Shown: positions 34,622-44,620, counted from the first letter of the stretch. The stretch: DNA of 64,000 nucleotides from JBDGYW01 sp964518955 (GCA_964518955.1 CAZFHS010000007.1:1-64000), one strand, 5' to 3'. The notes: generated by a model from the letters alone, not told the origin. Program-made: numbers and translations.

Positions 34622-36205
34622 TCAGATTTTGTTGTCCATCGGTTCTCTCGGCGACTGAAGCGAGTGATCGTCTTCCAAGACACGGCCGGAGATTCTGTCG
34701 AGTAGGTCGGAGAGAATTCGGGTTCTCCTATCCTTCAACTTGCGTAGTAAAAACCGCGCAGCTATACCGCCTGTGCCAATCGCTGCGGCCCAAGCCGAAA
34801 GACCGATTTGCCAGGTGACACCTGGAACACCTTCGAGAATGGCAAATATCCCAATGCAAATGGCGACTATGCCACCTGTTGCCATGAGCGAATGCATTCC
34901 GGCGCTCTCGGTGATCCGTATCGTGGTTCGCCCGCCCTTTGGACTCACCATCACCTGCGTCAGACGTCCCGAGCCCTCTAAGGAGTTTTGAAAGCTCAAC
35001 GAGTTCCACGATAACGATTTGCCGAGCGTGGGGTTGATTCGACCAACTTCTCCCATTACTGCGCGGATTTCCTCGAGCACTGCCTCGTATCCGTCCTCCG
35101 GGAGTTCTTTCTCGACGACGTGGTCGAGGTTCACTCTCGTCGAAAACCCCGATGCACGTCGCTGTGCAGGACCTGCCACCTGTTGGTTGGCGAGTTCCGC
35201 AGCATCCCGCACGTGTTCCGGAGGAATCCCTACCTCGGCTGCGATCTGCTGAATTCCCCCCATTGAGAGGGCATCACTTTCGGTGCGGGCATTCGCCTGC
35301 ATTTCGGCGGCCTTCTGAATGATGTCTCGCGCCGTTGCATCGTCATATCGCGCAGAACTAGCGCTTCCCGAAACAACTGCACCCACAAATGCCAACGGCG
35401 TCTCGAAACGTTGGCGTGGGCGCTGTGCCATCGCGCGAGTCAATGCCTGTTCAACTGCTCCGGGTAATGTGTCCAAACAAACGCGGTGTTCCGGCAGGAT
35501 ATCCGAGAACCGACCGAGCCTAACTTCATCCTCGATTGGCCACATGCCCGGCGTGTCGCCCACCAGCATTTCGTACAAGACACAGGCCAGGCTGAATACA
35601 TCGGTTCTCTCGTCCAGGTCCGTGTTGCCCGCTGCCTGTTCCGGACTCATGTAGCCAGGAGTGCCAAGTGGGAACCCGGTGCGAGTGAGCGCCTCGCCTC
35701 CCGCAGTGGAGATTGCTTTCGCTATGCCGAAGTCGGCCACCACAGCGTGTCCCTCTGACATGAGTATGTTCTCGGGTTTGATATCTCGATGCACGACGCT
35801 CTGACGGTGGGCGTAGCTCAACGCGTCGGCAACCTCTTTCGCTATATGGAGCGCTCGTTCCAGATCGAGCGGTTGTTCGCGATTCAGGAGGCCACGTAGC
35901 GATTCGCCCTCCACATACGGCATCGCATAGTAAAGCACTCCATCAGCCTGTCCTGAATCGAGTAACGGCAGAATGTGTGGGTGATTCAGTTGCGCCGAGA
36001 TTTCGATTTCACGCAGAAACCGATCCACGCCGAGCGTCGCAACGAGTTCAGGCTTGAGCACCTTCACCGCAACCTGGCGATTGTGTTTGGCATCTAGAGC
36101 CAGGTAGACGGTCGCCATACCACCGCGGCCGATAACGCGCGAGACATCGTATCGCCCGGCTAGAGCGGATGCTACCGTGTCAGGGATGCCGTTGTTGCTT
36201 GTCAT
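34622..36205 (-). CDS. PknB-type Ser/Thr kinase with C-terminal membrane hairpin
   Basis: A 527-residue kinase starting at MTSNNGIPD. GRGGMATV, Lys48 in VAVKV, HRDIKPEN and DFGIAK mark the catalytic domain (about 18-275). A helical linker follows with SMGGIQQIAAEVGIPPEHV, a motif seen in other Gemmatimonadota kinases. Two membrane segments near the C-terminus (VAICIGIFAILEG and GLSAWAAAIGTGGIAARFLL) anchor it without an external sensor. The upstream region includes a 15-bp inverted repeat shared with the end of the dehydratase gene. Confidence 0.86.
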   Translation of the reverse strand: MTSNNGIPDTVASALAGRYDVSRVIGRGGMATVYLALDAKHNRQVAVKVLKPELVATLGVDRFLREIEISAQLNHPHILPLLDSGQADGVLYYAMPYVEGESLRGLLNREQPLDLERALHIAKEVADALSYAHRQSVVHRDIKPENILMSEGHAVVADFGIAKAISTAGGEALTRTGFPLGTPGYMSPEQAAGNTDLDERTDVFSLACVLYEMLVGDTPGMWPIEDEVRLGRFSDILPEHRVCLDTLPGAVEQALTRAMAQRPRQRFETPLAFVGAVVSGSASSARYDDATARDIIQKAAEMQANARTESDALSMGGIQQIAAEVGIPPEHVRDAAELANQQVAGPAQRRASGFSTRVNLDHVVEKELPEDGYEAVLEEIRAVMGEVGRINPTLGKSLSWNSLSFQNSLEGSGRLTQVMVSPKGGRTTIRITESAGMHSLMATGGIVAICIGIFAILEGVPGVTWQIGLSAWAAAIGTGGIAARFLLRKLKDRRTRILSDLLDRISGRVLEDDHSLQSPREPMDNKI

Positions 36206-36226
36206 GAGATACGGTGAGTGTGCGTA

Positions 36227-36275
36227 GTGAGTGGTGAGTGGTCGGAGGGTAGACGACCCACCACTCACCACTCAC
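36227..36275. repeat. 15-bp inverted repeat overlapping the end of the dehydratase gene
   Basis: GTGAGTGGTGAGTGG at 36227-36241 is exactly complementary to CCACTCACCACTCAC at 36261-36275, with a 19-nt loop. The right arm covers the last codons and stop of the dehydratase gene, and the hairpin lies just upstream of the kinase start. It could be the dehydratase terminator or reduce read-through into the kinase; no T run follows. Confidence 0.6.
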
Positions 36276-37258
36276 GACTCTCTGCTGACTATCTCCCCAA
36301 AGCTGCGCATGTCGATGTTGCCCCCACTCACTACCACGCCCAAGCTCCGACCATGACTGCCGACCTTTCCGGCTAGCACGGCCGCGATACCGACTGCGCC
36401 GCCGCCCTCAACGACGAGTTTGTGCTCTTTGGCGGCGAAGGCCATTGCCTGTTTGATTTCATCCTCAATCACGATTACATGCTCGTCGACGTAGTCGCGC
36501 ACGAGTCCGAAGGAGTGCTCGTTGTCGAGACCGATGCCCCCGGAGAGTGCACTCGCCACGGTTTCGTCTTCCGGGAATGGTGTTGGTTCTCCTAGCTTCA
36601 GGCTCTCGTACATCACTCGTGCATTTTCGGCAGAAACACCGATTACGCGAATCGAAGGATCTGCGGTTTTCAACGCGTATGCGATACCGCCAATCAAACC
36701 ACCTCCCGACAGAGGGACGGCAACACTGTCCATCGACGGGAGTTGGTCCAACAGTTCGAGTCCGATCGTACCTTGCCCGGCAATGACGTGCGGGTCGTCG
36801 AATGGGTGCACAAAGGCCAGACCGGTATCCTGCTCCAACTCGAACGCATGTTCCTCAGCTGCGTCATAGGTGTTTCCGTACAGAACGGCGTTGGCACCGT
36901 TGCGCCGAATGGCTTCGAGTTTGGACACATCGACCCACTCGGGTACGACGACGGTAGCGGGAATGCCGAGTGAACCTGCAACGTATGACACCGCCAATCC
37001 GTGGTTACCGCTCGAACATGCCACCACTCCGCGCTCTCTTTCCTTTTCGGAAAGCGAGAGGATCTTGTTGGATGCACCTCGGACCTTGAAAGACCCGGTG
37101 ACCTGGAGGTTTTCCAGCTTGAGGGTTACCGGCGTATCGACGAGCTCGGTCAATGTCGCAGACGAAACCAATGGTGTTTGAATCGCTATGTCAGCTATCG
37201 CCCCTCTTGCCGCGGAAACATCGTACAGCGTCGTCGGAATCTGGGTCTCGTCACTCAT
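36272..37258 (-). CDS. PLP-dependent threonine/serine dehydratase-like enzyme
   Basis: A cytoplasmic fold-type II PLP enzyme of 328 residues. The Schiff-base Lys is in TGSFKVRGA (Lys58), the phosphate-binding loop is SGGGLIGG and SSGNHGLAV is the Asn-bearing substrate loop. It lacks the C-terminal ACT regulatory domain of biosynthetic IlvA, so a catabolic threonine ammonia-lyase, serine racemase or hydroxyectoine-type dehydratase (EutB) is more likely. The gene for a small membrane protein overlaps its start by 4 nt. The exact substrate cannot be chosen from sequence alone. Confidence 0.82.
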   Translation of the reverse strand: MSDETQIPTTLYDVSAARGAIADIAIQTPLVSSATLTELVDTPVTLKLENLQVTGSFKVRGASNKILSLSEKERERGVVACSSGNHGLAVSYVAGSLGIPATVVVPEWVDVSKLEAIRRNGANAVLYGNTYDAAEEHAFELEQDTGLAFVHPFDDPHVIAGQGTIGLELLDQLPSMDSVAVPLSGGGLIGGIAYALKTADPSIRVIGVSAENARVMYESLKLGEPTPFPEDETVASALSGGIGLDNEHSFGLVRDYVDEHVIVIEDEIKQAMAFAAKEHKLVVEGGGAVGIAAVLAGKVGSHGRSLGVVVSGGNIDMRSFGEIVSRES

Positions 37259-37536
37259 TTGTCTTCTGCGGATCCTCTCGTCAGCAAACGCTCTGCGAAT
37301 TCCAGGCGCTCGTGGACATCAGAGATTTCGGCTCCAATGTGATCCCGCATATACGCCGTCTCCGATCTCAGAGCCTCTACCGACTCGATGAGCCTCTCGA
37401 GATCTTCTCCACCTGTCGCGAGTTCTTTCTTTCGAATCCACGCGCTCACAACCATCTTGATTGCTCCAAGCCCCATAGCACCACCTGCCAGCGCTCCGAG
37501 CACGATGATGAGCAAATCGATGTTTGACGGAGTCAC
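37255..37536 (-). CDS. Small membrane protein with helical tail
   Basis: A 93-residue protein. GTG 37536 is chosen because AAAGGAG lies five bases upstream. One N-terminal membrane segment (LLIIVLGALAGGAMGLGAIK) is followed by a charged helical region (EDLERLIESVEALRSETAYM; EISDVHERLEFAERLL) likely to form a coiled coil in the cytoplasm. It overlaps the dehydratase gene by 4 nt, so the two are co-expressed. No family is recognised. Confidence 0.7.
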   Translation of the reverse strand: MTPSNIDLLIIVLGALAGGAMGLGAIKMVVSAWIRKKELATGGEDLERLIESVEALRSETAYMRDHIGAEISDVHERLEFAERLLTRGSAEDK

Positions 37537-37700
37537 ATATGCTCCTTTGAGGGGGCTCCTCATACTCGCACCGGCGGCGAGGTGGGGCAAGCTCTGACAG
37601 ACCAAGCCACAGGATTGTGCTCGCCTTGCCGGCAGCCGATTATTGAGCACTAGCGATAAGTCGGAATCCAGCCTCGTTTTGAATCGGTTCGGGAGGATGT

Positions 37701-39818
37701 ATGTCGAGATCGGTGCAGCAGCTATTTGGAGTAACGGTCGCGTTGAGCGTGTTGGTATTCTTGGGCGAAATCTCCGCACAGACTCTACCTGTGCTCGATC
37801 CGGAATACACGCGTCAGATCACGCAGGAAATTTCAGGTGATGCGGCGTACGAGCACATTCGATTCCAGACGCAGTTCCATAGGCCGCGGGGAGGGTCGGA
37901 TGGTCTATGGCGGGTCGCCGAATACATGGAGCGGACGGCGCGTGCGGTTGGCCTAACAGATGTTCAGCTGATCAAACAAGCCTATGCAACTCCACCCTGG
38001 AACGCGCGTTTTGCCGACCTCTGGATAACCGAACCGGAACCCGAGCGGATCGCAAGCACCATTCAGTCCGTTCTGCATCTGGCAGACTACAGCCGGCCTA
38101 CTGATGTCACAGGTGAGCTGATCGACATCGGAGCCGGAACGCCGGACGACTACGACGGTGTGGATGTGTCTGGCAAGGTTGTTATCACATACGGAAACCT
38201 CGGTGGCGTGATGCGTGAGCTCGTGGGCAACCGAGGGGCGTTGGGGGTTCTCTGGTACCCGAGCCCGTTTTCCCCCATGAGTGGTACTTCGGGAGCTGGT
38301 CTTTCGCGACCAGACCAACTGCGCTGGATCAGAGTTCCGGCGCAGGGGTCAGACGGATACGAGCCGACGTTTGCGTTCGGGATCTCGGCACGACAAGGGG
38401 TGAGGCTCAGCCATATGCTCGCTGCCGCTGATGAGCCGGTAATGGTCCATGCGGTCGTCGATGCATCCTTTGAGTCGCAGCAGGGCACTGAGCCCTGGCA
38501 GGTGATGGTGGAGGGGTACATACGCGGAACCGATCCAGGCCTAGGTCAAGATGTTGTACTAACCTCGCACCTCCAAGAGGAGGCACAGTCCGCAAACGAC
38601 GACGCAAGCGGGGCGGGAAGTATGCTGGAGATTGGACGGGCGCTCAACCGCTTGATCGAGGAAGGACGGATTCCCCGGCCCAAACGGAACATACGGTTCT
38701 GGTGGGTGACGGAGATCTCGAGTCAGCGGCAATACTTCGCAGACAATCCCGAGGCCCATCACCAGATGTGGGTGAACATCAACCAGGACATGGTCGGCGC
38801 CAATCAGGCCCAAGACGTTATGCGCAAACAGAACATCACTCGAGTGCCAGCCGCACGGTTCCACTTCTTCAACGACGTGGTCGAATCCGTGATCGAGTAC
38901 ATGGTGACCACCAACAAGTACGAGCTGGCGCAGGCGCAGGCAGGAACCCCGTTCTATCCCGAACCTCACGTTGCGCATCTCGGCAGCCGTCATCGGTACA
39001 ATGCCGAGGTGATTTTCTTCCACAGCAACAGCGATCACATGACGTTCAATGAGGCTCCGATAGGAGTGCCTGGAACGAGCTTCACGAACATGCCAGACAG
39101 ATACATTCACTCGAGCGATGATGACTTGTGGAACGTCGATCGCACGCAGCTCGGTAGAAATGCCGCTGCGGTTGCCCTCATGGCATACGCGATGGCAAGC
39201 GCCGATGCTGAGAAGGCTCCCTCGTTCACTGCGCAGACCGTAGGCAGAGGTATGGAGAGGCTGGGTCGTAATTTGCGCCTGGGCCAGACCTGGATCGCAA
39301 ACGCAGAAGACAAGGAGACCGCGTACTTCCAGGCAATGAACCAGGTATGGTATGCCACTGAACGTGAACGTATCGCTATTACCTCACTGGCGGAAATCGA
39401 TGCTTCAGTAGCGAACTCAATTGACGAACTACTGGAGGAGCTCAATCGGCGAGCGATTCAAGCGCACCGGGAAACGGAACTAGCCTACGTTAGGGTGATA
39501 GGTGAACAACGCATCCCGCGTAGGGAGAGGTCGGCAACAGAAAACCGTCTTGTAGCCCTTACGCCCACGATATCCGCTGGTCCTACTGAATTCCTAACGG
39601 GTCGCGGCCGGATCTCTGGAGTGCGTGGTCTTCACGGGTTGATGGCGCACGAGATCCTGAATGCCATCAACGGTGAGCGTAATGGATTCGACATATATCG
39701 CTTTGTTGCAGCCGAAGCCCGTGAGGCGGGTGCGCACTACTACGGTCTCGTCACTGCAGAAGCGGTACTGCAGTACCTTGAGAATGCGGCGGAGGCGGGT
39801 TTGGTGAGTTTGCGATGA
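37701..39818 (+). CDS. Exported M28-family-like aminopeptidase with PA domain
   Basis: A 705-residue exported peptidase. The signal peptide (VTVALSVLVFLGEISAQ) is followed by a PA-like insert at about 130-260 (SGKVVITYGNLGGVMRELVG) and an M28 zinc-peptidase core. TSHLQEEAQSANDDASG holds the His290 and Asp metal ligands and WWVTEISSQRQYF the catalytic Glu338, but the usual second Glu of the EE pair is replaced by Ile, so the metal site may be altered. It overlaps the dipeptidase gene by 4 nt (ATGA), suggesting sequential peptide breakdown. Confidence 0.8.
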   Translation: MSRSVQQLFGVTVALSVLVFLGEISAQTLPVLDPEYTRQITQEISGDAAYEHIRFQTQFHRPRGGSDGLWRVAEYMERTARAVGLTDVQLIKQAYATPPWNARFADLWITEPEPERIASTIQSVLHLADYSRPTDVTGELIDIGAGTPDDYDGVDVSGKVVITYGNLGGVMRELVGNRGALGVLWYPSPFSPMSGTSGAGLSRPDQLRWIRVPAQGSDGYEPTFAFGISARQGVRLSHMLAAADEPVMVHAVVDASFESQQGTEPWQVMVEGYIRGTDPGLGQDVVLTSHLQEEAQSANDDASGAGSMLEIGRALNRLIEEGRIPRPKRNIRFWWVTEISSQRQYFADNPEAHHQMWVNINQDMVGANQAQDVMRKQNITRVPAARFHFFNDVVESVIEYMVTTNKYELAQAQAGTPFYPEPHVAHLGSRHRYNAEVIFFHSNSDHMTFNEAPIGVPGTSFTNMPDRYIHSSDDDLWNVDRTQLGRNAAAVALMAYAMASADAEKAPSFTAQTVGRGMERLGRNLRLGQTWIANAEDKETAYFQAMNQVWYATERERIAITSLAEIDASVANSIDELLEELNRRAIQAHRETELAYVRVIGEQRIPRRERSATENRLVALTPTISAGPTEFLTGRGRISGVRGLHGLMAHEILNAINGERNGFDIYRFVAAEAREAGAHYYGLVTAEAVLQYLENAAEAGLVSLR

Positions 39819-40828
39819 AGCGCGTAGACCAATCGGAACAGAGCTACCCAATCGTAGATCTCCACTGCGACCTTCTGTCGTATCTAGCGAATGTCGACGG
39901 TGCCACAGTGGACAACACCGACGACATCGACTGTGCCACGCCGTATCTGCGCGAGGGGAACGTCAAGCTGCAGGTATTGGCCGCATATGTTCCCACCGAG
40001 TCGCACAGCGCGGAATTGGCAGCAAACGAATTTCGTCGTTTTCGGGATCTTCCGTCGGAAAGTGCGGACTTCTTTCGTCACGTCGCAACGACGGATCGGG
40101 CTTCGGAAATGCTCGGGGCAGACGGAACTGGTGTGATAGCTGCTATCGAGAACGCCTCCGCTCTTTGTAACGAATCAGAGCCGCTCGATCTAGCGTTTTC
40201 ACGACTCGAACAACTCGTAGAGCAAGCCGAGAAGGTGTTGTACATCACAACGACACATCACAGTGCCAACCGCTTCGGCGGTGGCAACATGACGGATATC
40301 GGATTGCACGACGATGGCAAGGAGCTGCTCGACCACTTGAGCGGGATGGGCATCGCAATCGACTTATCTCACGCAAGCGACGCGCTGGCTCGGGGCATCG
40401 TGGATCACATCGACGCCAAGGGGCTGAGTGTCCCGCTATTGGCAAGTCACTCAAACTTCCGGGCAATATGCGATCATGCACGAAACCTCCCGGACTGGTT
40501 GGCTCGAGAAATCGTCGACCGTGGTGGGGTGATAGGCATCAACTTCGTTCGCGCGTTCGTGCACATGGACGATCCATCATATTTGGAGCGCCACGTGCTC
40601 TACGGATACGAACTTGGTTTCAGCGACGCCATGTGCTTCGGGGCCGATTTCTTCTACTGGAAAAACTCTTTGGATCAGGGCAGGGTGCCGTTTTATCATC
40701 CCGCGCACGAGAATGCTGGCAAGTACCAGGAGATATTGGCATCCTTCGGTCCAGATATCGGGCAGGATGAAAAGCAGGCGCTCGCCTACGGCAATGCGCT
40801 GAAGTTCTTGGATCGACTTTGGAGTTAG
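39815..40828 (+). CDS. M19-family membrane-type dipeptidase
   Basis: A 337-residue zinc dipeptidase of the renal dipeptidase (M19) family, cleaving dipeptides or beta-lactam-like bonds. Metal motifs are VDLHCDLL (HxD), AAIENAS (bridging Glu), TTTHHSANRF, AIDLSHAS and LLASHSNFRA. No signal peptide is evident, so it is probably cytoplasmic. It is translationally coupled to the upstream M28 gene and completes a peptide-degradation pair. A strong terminator follows. Confidence 0.88.
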   Translation: MKRVDQSEQSYPIVDLHCDLLSYLANVDGATVDNTDDIDCATPYLREGNVKLQVLAAYVPTESHSAELAANEFRRFRDLPSESADFFRHVATTDRASEMLGADGTGVIAAIENASALCNESEPLDLAFSRLEQLVEQAEKVLYITTTHHSANRFGGGNMTDIGLHDDGKELLDHLSGMGIAIDLSHASDALARGIVDHIDAKGLSVPLLASHSNFRAICDHARNLPDWLAREIVDRGGVIGINFVRAFVHMDDPSYLERHVLYGYELGFSDAMCFGADFFYWKNSLDQGRVPFYHPAHENAGKYQEILASFGPDIGQDEKQALAYGNALKFLDRLWS

Positions 40829-40839
40829 GGAAAACGCGA

Positions 40840-40869
40840 AGCGGCAGGTGGACTCCTCCACCTGCCGCT
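40840..40869. terminator. Hairpin terminator between convergent genes
   Basis: A perfect 13-bp stem (AGCGGCAGGTGGA at 40840-40852 with TCCACCTGCCGCT at 40857-40869) closes a CTCC tetraloop. It separates the M19 dipeptidase from the convergent porin gene and can serve both. Confidence 0.7.
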
Positions 40870-40900
40870 CTGCCACCTCTGCCACTCTCCCGCCGCAGTC

Positions 40901-42121
40901 CTAGAACTTTATCTGCATTGTGACTTCAATGCTGTACTCGGTTGGTACACCGGGTAGGGAATGCTGCAATCCGTCGTAGTTCACTATCCAATAGTTGCCC
41001 TTGTAGAACTGCCATGCGAAACCAATGATGAACCGTTTGGTAGCGTCGGCCGTGGCACTGTTCGCATCACTGTCGTAACGATCGAAACGTCCAAACACCG
41101 AATACTCCTTGTGCTCCGGCATTCGAATCTCGCCAAAGAAGGAATACCCGTTTTGGTCGAGGCTGTTGCCGTTGGCGTCGACGGCGGTCCCCTTCTGGTT
41201 GCCTGTGCCGGTGTAGTACTGCGCTGTCGCGTTCAAGTACTGGCTCTCGAAGCTGACCATACCGTTTAATACGTTCCAGTCGGGTGCGTCCGACGTATTG
41301 CCGTCGCCCGTGATTCCCATAGCGGTGAATTGAAGACCCGGTACCACGTCAGGTAGTGGACGCACCGTCACGCGCCCCTCCAGGGCCATCGTGTTGTTTT
41401 CTGCGCTGGCATGATAGCCGCCGCCATTGAATATTCCAAACTGGAACGATCCCCAGCGACCCGCATAGCTGCTGTTGACGGTGTCCAAAAATTCATCCGG
41501 CATCTCCCTTCCGAAGTTTCCACCCACCAGCACGCCGAGGTCCGCCGAGTTCAATAGCCCAATCCGTTCTATGAACATGTGCCCCTGCATTCGGAACAGG
41601 TTGATGTGTTGCTCGAAGTCAAGCGATGGCACATGCGAAAGACCGATCTCGGCATAAGGTTTCCCAATGACGTCATTCCCGTCCGCCGTGAGTTTTGCAT
41701 GCAGGTACTTGAGCCGAAGATTCCAGTCGCCTGAGTCGTCGTCTTGGCTGATGTCAGGAGTGACTCTGAAACTCAGGTAGTCTGTTATTGGCTTGCGAAT
41801 ATCGATGTAGCCGCGCTTCATGTTGAAGCGGGATACGTCTGTTATTCCTCCCGCGCCGTCGTGTCTCTCTCTGTATTCGTACCGTATGTATGTGGTCGTT
41901 CCCACCCTGAGCCCACGAAGTGCGCTTGGTAACTCCATTTGCGGAGCTGGGCTGGGCCCGCCGCTCGTGTTAGCGGCTGCCGGCGCTACCTGCGTCGGTG
42001 CGGTAAAATGGTATGCGGTCGCCGTATCCGAGTTCGCGAGTGTTGAATCAGAGTTGCTTTGCGCGGTAGACGCGAAAGGAATCAAGACCGAAAACAAAAT
42101 AAGACATACTAGTCTTTGCAT
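40901..42121 (-). CDS. Phosphate-selective porin (OprO/OprP family)
   Basis: An outer-membrane porin of 406 residues. The signal peptide is MQRLVCLILFSVLIPFASTAQ. A low-complexity Ala/Thr/Pro linker (QVAPAAANTSGG) precedes a beta-barrel with typical strands (RGYIDIRKPITDYLSFRVTP, YAEIGLSHVPSLDFEQ) and a terminal aromatic (MQIKF). The family forms anion channels favouring phosphate or polyphosphate, and the pst operon about 8 kb away would use it. ATG 42121 is preferred; an in-frame ATG five codons upstream directly abuts a GGGGA. Confidence 0.78.
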   Translation of the reverse strand: MQRLVCLILFSVLIPFASTAQSNSDSTLANSDTATAYHFTAPTQVAPAAANTSGGPSPAPQMELPSALRGLRVGTTTYIRYEYRERHDGAGGITDVSRFNMKRGYIDIRKPITDYLSFRVTPDISQDDDSGDWNLRLKYLHAKLTADGNDVIGKPYAEIGLSHVPSLDFEQHINLFRMQGHMFIERIGLLNSADLGVLVGGNFGREMPDEFLDTVNSSYAGRWGSFQFGIFNGGGYHASAENNTMALEGRVTVRPLPDVVPGLQFTAMGITGDGNTSDAPDWNVLNGMVSFESQYLNATAQYYTGTGNQKGTAVDANGNSLDQNGYSFFGEIRMPEHKEYSVFGRFDRYDSDANSATADATKRFIIGFAWQFYKGNYWIVNYDGLQHSLPGVPTEYSIEVTMQIKF

Positions 42122-42224
42122 CGTGGCATTCTCCATTCCCCGTGGGTGCCAAGGCTAAGATTGTGTTGTTACACCGAATTGTGCGCGGTGACAGTAATCA
42201 GACCATGTGAAGGACTTATAAAGA

Positions 42225-44615
42225 TCACGTAAAACTCTGAAACTTTTCCGTCTTTTCGGTCTTTGCGAGGACTCCCGCTATTCCATATGCGAGCGCTGCG
42301 AAAAGGAATAGCTCGGGCGTTCCTCTCTCCAACGCAATTAGTGCGGCCATTGGCGCTGCCACCACCGAAGCAAATCCGTTGGCGGCCCATGCCCACGCTA
42401 TCCGAATTTGTGAGTCACCTACCAAGAGTCTGAGACCATGCGGGAACGGAATTCCCATCGCGAACGCAACTGGGCAGAGGAGCACTCCAGCCGTAACCAC
42501 TCGCACAACCGGTTGGGCAGGCTGGAGTTGATGTACGGTGGGGAGCAGCACAGCGGCAAATACCATCAGGAACCCCAGCAGACTGAAGTTGATGAGCCAG
42601 GTTTTCTGAAGCGGAATTCGATCGCTCCACAGGGACCCGATGCCGGAGCACATCAAGAATGCGGAAAGTACTAGAACGACTGCATACACTGGATGGCCCA
42701 GAAGCAGACTCAACTGTTGAATTGCGGCGATCTCTGCAGCCATAAAGGCAAAGCCGATTGCGAAGAAGTAGGCGAGCGATGATCCGCTTGGGGTTGTCGT
42801 ACTGCGCTTCGTAGCTATCACGACCGGGGCGACGAGCAACAGAAGCGCCAAGAGGGTGCTTTGCGCTAGAGTTGCCAGTAGCGCAATCTGTCCCCATTCG
42901 GCAAAGGGAAGCATCGCGCCACGCTCCTCACCCAAAAGCCCACGCAGGGATTGGAAACGTGTGAAGTGGTGAGGATACGGATGTGCGTCCGTGACTGGGG
43001 CGATGGTGAAGGGATAGGAATTCAGGAATGACGCGAGGCTATCCGGCTGCAGAACGGCGGTCGAGGCGGTTCTGAATAAGGTAGGATCCTCGAGGTGATT
43101 GAAGACGGACTGTGGTCGTGCGAGTCCAGGGCGCCAATCGATGTCGAATTGCCTGCTATGTGCCCAGCTTTGAAGGGAATCCAACTCGGCGTCAACAAAA
43201 CCTGTGGGCTTGGCAATCACCGTCACAGTTCCCCAGCTCCGAACCACGACCAGCCCGTCTGTGACGTATTCTGGGGCGACGCGGCGAAGTGCTTCAACCA
43301 TCGTCAGCACGACGCGCACGGTTTCTCTCGGCGGAATGGCCAGCCACCGAGTTATTGCGAGCATTCCGTTGCTCGAGAGCTTACGCATGTAAGCAGCGTA
43401 GGCGTCAACGGTGTGAAGGAAGTCTTCGCTGAGCGAGAGAACTCCCACAGAAGACGAGCCGAACTGGCCAGCCGGTGCCAGCGAGATCAGGTCGAACTGT
43501 TCCTGCGTGCCAGCCACGTAGCTTCGCGCATCACCAACAACCCACTCGCCTGTGCCCCCCGCCGCCTGGAGTCGCTCCATGGCCAACGTCCCGTGCTCGG
43601 CCAACTCGGGATGTAACTCTACGGCGACGACTCGCCGTGCGCCGTGCGCGATTGCACTCCTCACTTCGGTGCCACCACCCGCACCTAGGATGAGGACGTG
43701 TTGCAGATCTCCCATAGAGTAGGGAAGAGCCGTCGGCAGCCAATCCAGTACTGAGTCGGAAACAGCGCCTTCGCCGGAGATCGACGCACCAGCGATCTGA
43801 CCGTCTACGAAAAGTGCCGTCTGTCGTGGAAACGGACCTGAGTACGCCAATGAGAGCCCGGGTGCATGCCGAAACGTTGGCGCATCCACCGCAACAACCC
43901 ATCCTACAGGATTGGGGCTTTCAGAAATGCGTCTTGCACCTGGGTGAGCTTCCACCTGAGGCAGAGCCTTGTACGGGGAAACCTCTATTCGCCAGAGGGG
44001 TGCAACGCAAACCGCCCCCGCTATTGCAAGGGCCGCCCAAGTCGCCGCACGCGTCGCTCCTACGCGAGGTGCCGCGATTCCGGCAACGGCTGCGATCAAC
44101 GCCGGAACGGCGAGTGCACGCTCCGGCAACGCAACCCAGAGCACTCCGAGCGTCGCCAGTGCTCCGAATCCCGATCCCAAAAAGCTCGCCCCATACGTAG
44201 CACCGGGACGGTCTGGGTGAAGAACCAAAGCCAGCAGAATGACCATCGCCGCGACGGCGAATGGAAGAGCCAGTAGACCATACACAACCGCCAATCGGAA
44301 CCATTGACCCAAGTTCCAAGCAAGCTGGGTAGGGTCGAGAGAGATTTGATGCACGAGTGTCGGGCTCAACACGAGAGATGCCGAGGTCAGCACCACGCAC
44401 CAGGTGAAACCTCTCTCGGCGGTTGTTTGCCCCGGTTTGCCGAACAGCGCCAGAAGAGTCCCGGTAGCTCCGAAGCCGAGCATTGCCACACCGATTGCCA
44501 TGTAGGCGAAATGGTGGAAGTGCTCGATCGCGAAGATCCTGACTAGAATGATCTCGTAGGAAAGGCTGCTGGCCGCAACCAAAGCTACCGCCAGTAACCG
44601 CTTTGGGCGGACCAT
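42225..44615 (-). CDS. Multi-pass membrane protein with spermidine-synthase-like domain
   Basis: A 796-residue inner-membrane protein. N-terminal membrane spans (about 1-210) and C-terminal spans (about 590-790) flank a Rossmann domain resembling spermidine synthase or SAM methyltransferase: VLILGAGGGTEVRSAIAHGA, VVAVELHPEL and VVGDARSYV. Such MFS-synthase fusions are widespread but uncharacterised. The gene follows the exported isoaspartyl methyltransferase gene with a 5-bp gap and is probably co-transcribed with it. The enzymatic reaction is unknown. Confidence 0.75.
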   Translation of the reverse strand: MVRPKRLLAVALVAASSLSYEIILVRIFAIEHFHHFAYMAIGVAMLGFGATGTLLALFGKPGQTTAERGFTWCVVLTSASLVLSPTLVHQISLDPTQLAWNLGQWFRLAVVYGLLALPFAVAAMVILLALVLHPDRPGATYGASFLGSGFGALATLGVLWVALPERALAVPALIAAVAGIAAPRVGATRAATWAALAIAGAVCVAPLWRIEVSPYKALPQVEAHPGARRISESPNPVGWVVAVDAPTFRHAPGLSLAYSGPFPRQTALFVDGQIAGASISGEGAVSDSVLDWLPTALPYSMGDLQHVLILGAGGGTEVRSAIAHGARRVVAVELHPELAEHGTLAMERLQAAGGTGEWVVGDARSYVAGTQEQFDLISLAPAGQFGSSSVGVLSLSEDFLHTVDAYAAYMRKLSSNGMLAITRWLAIPPRETVRVVLTMVEALRRVAPEYVTDGLVVVRSWGTVTVIAKPTGFVDAELDSLQSWAHSRQFDIDWRPGLARPQSVFNHLEDPTLFRTASTAVLQPDSLASFLNSYPFTIAPVTDAHPYPHHFTRFQSLRGLLGEERGAMLPFAEWGQIALLATLAQSTLLALLLLVAPVVIATKRSTTTPSGSSLAYFFAIGFAFMAAEIAAIQQLSLLLGHPVYAVVLVLSAFLMCSGIGSLWSDRIPLQKTWLINFSLLGFLMVFAAVLLPTVHQLQPAQPVVRVVTAGVLLCPVAFAMGIPFPHGLRLLVGDSQIRIAWAWAANGFASVVAAPMAALIALERGTPELFLFAALAYGIAGVLAKTEKTEKFQSFT

Positions 44616-44620
44616 CCTCG

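Noticed and set aside
38559..39110. Minus-strand frame inside the M28-like gene
   Set aside because: Antisense to conserved metal-binding region; His/Val-rich shadow composition.
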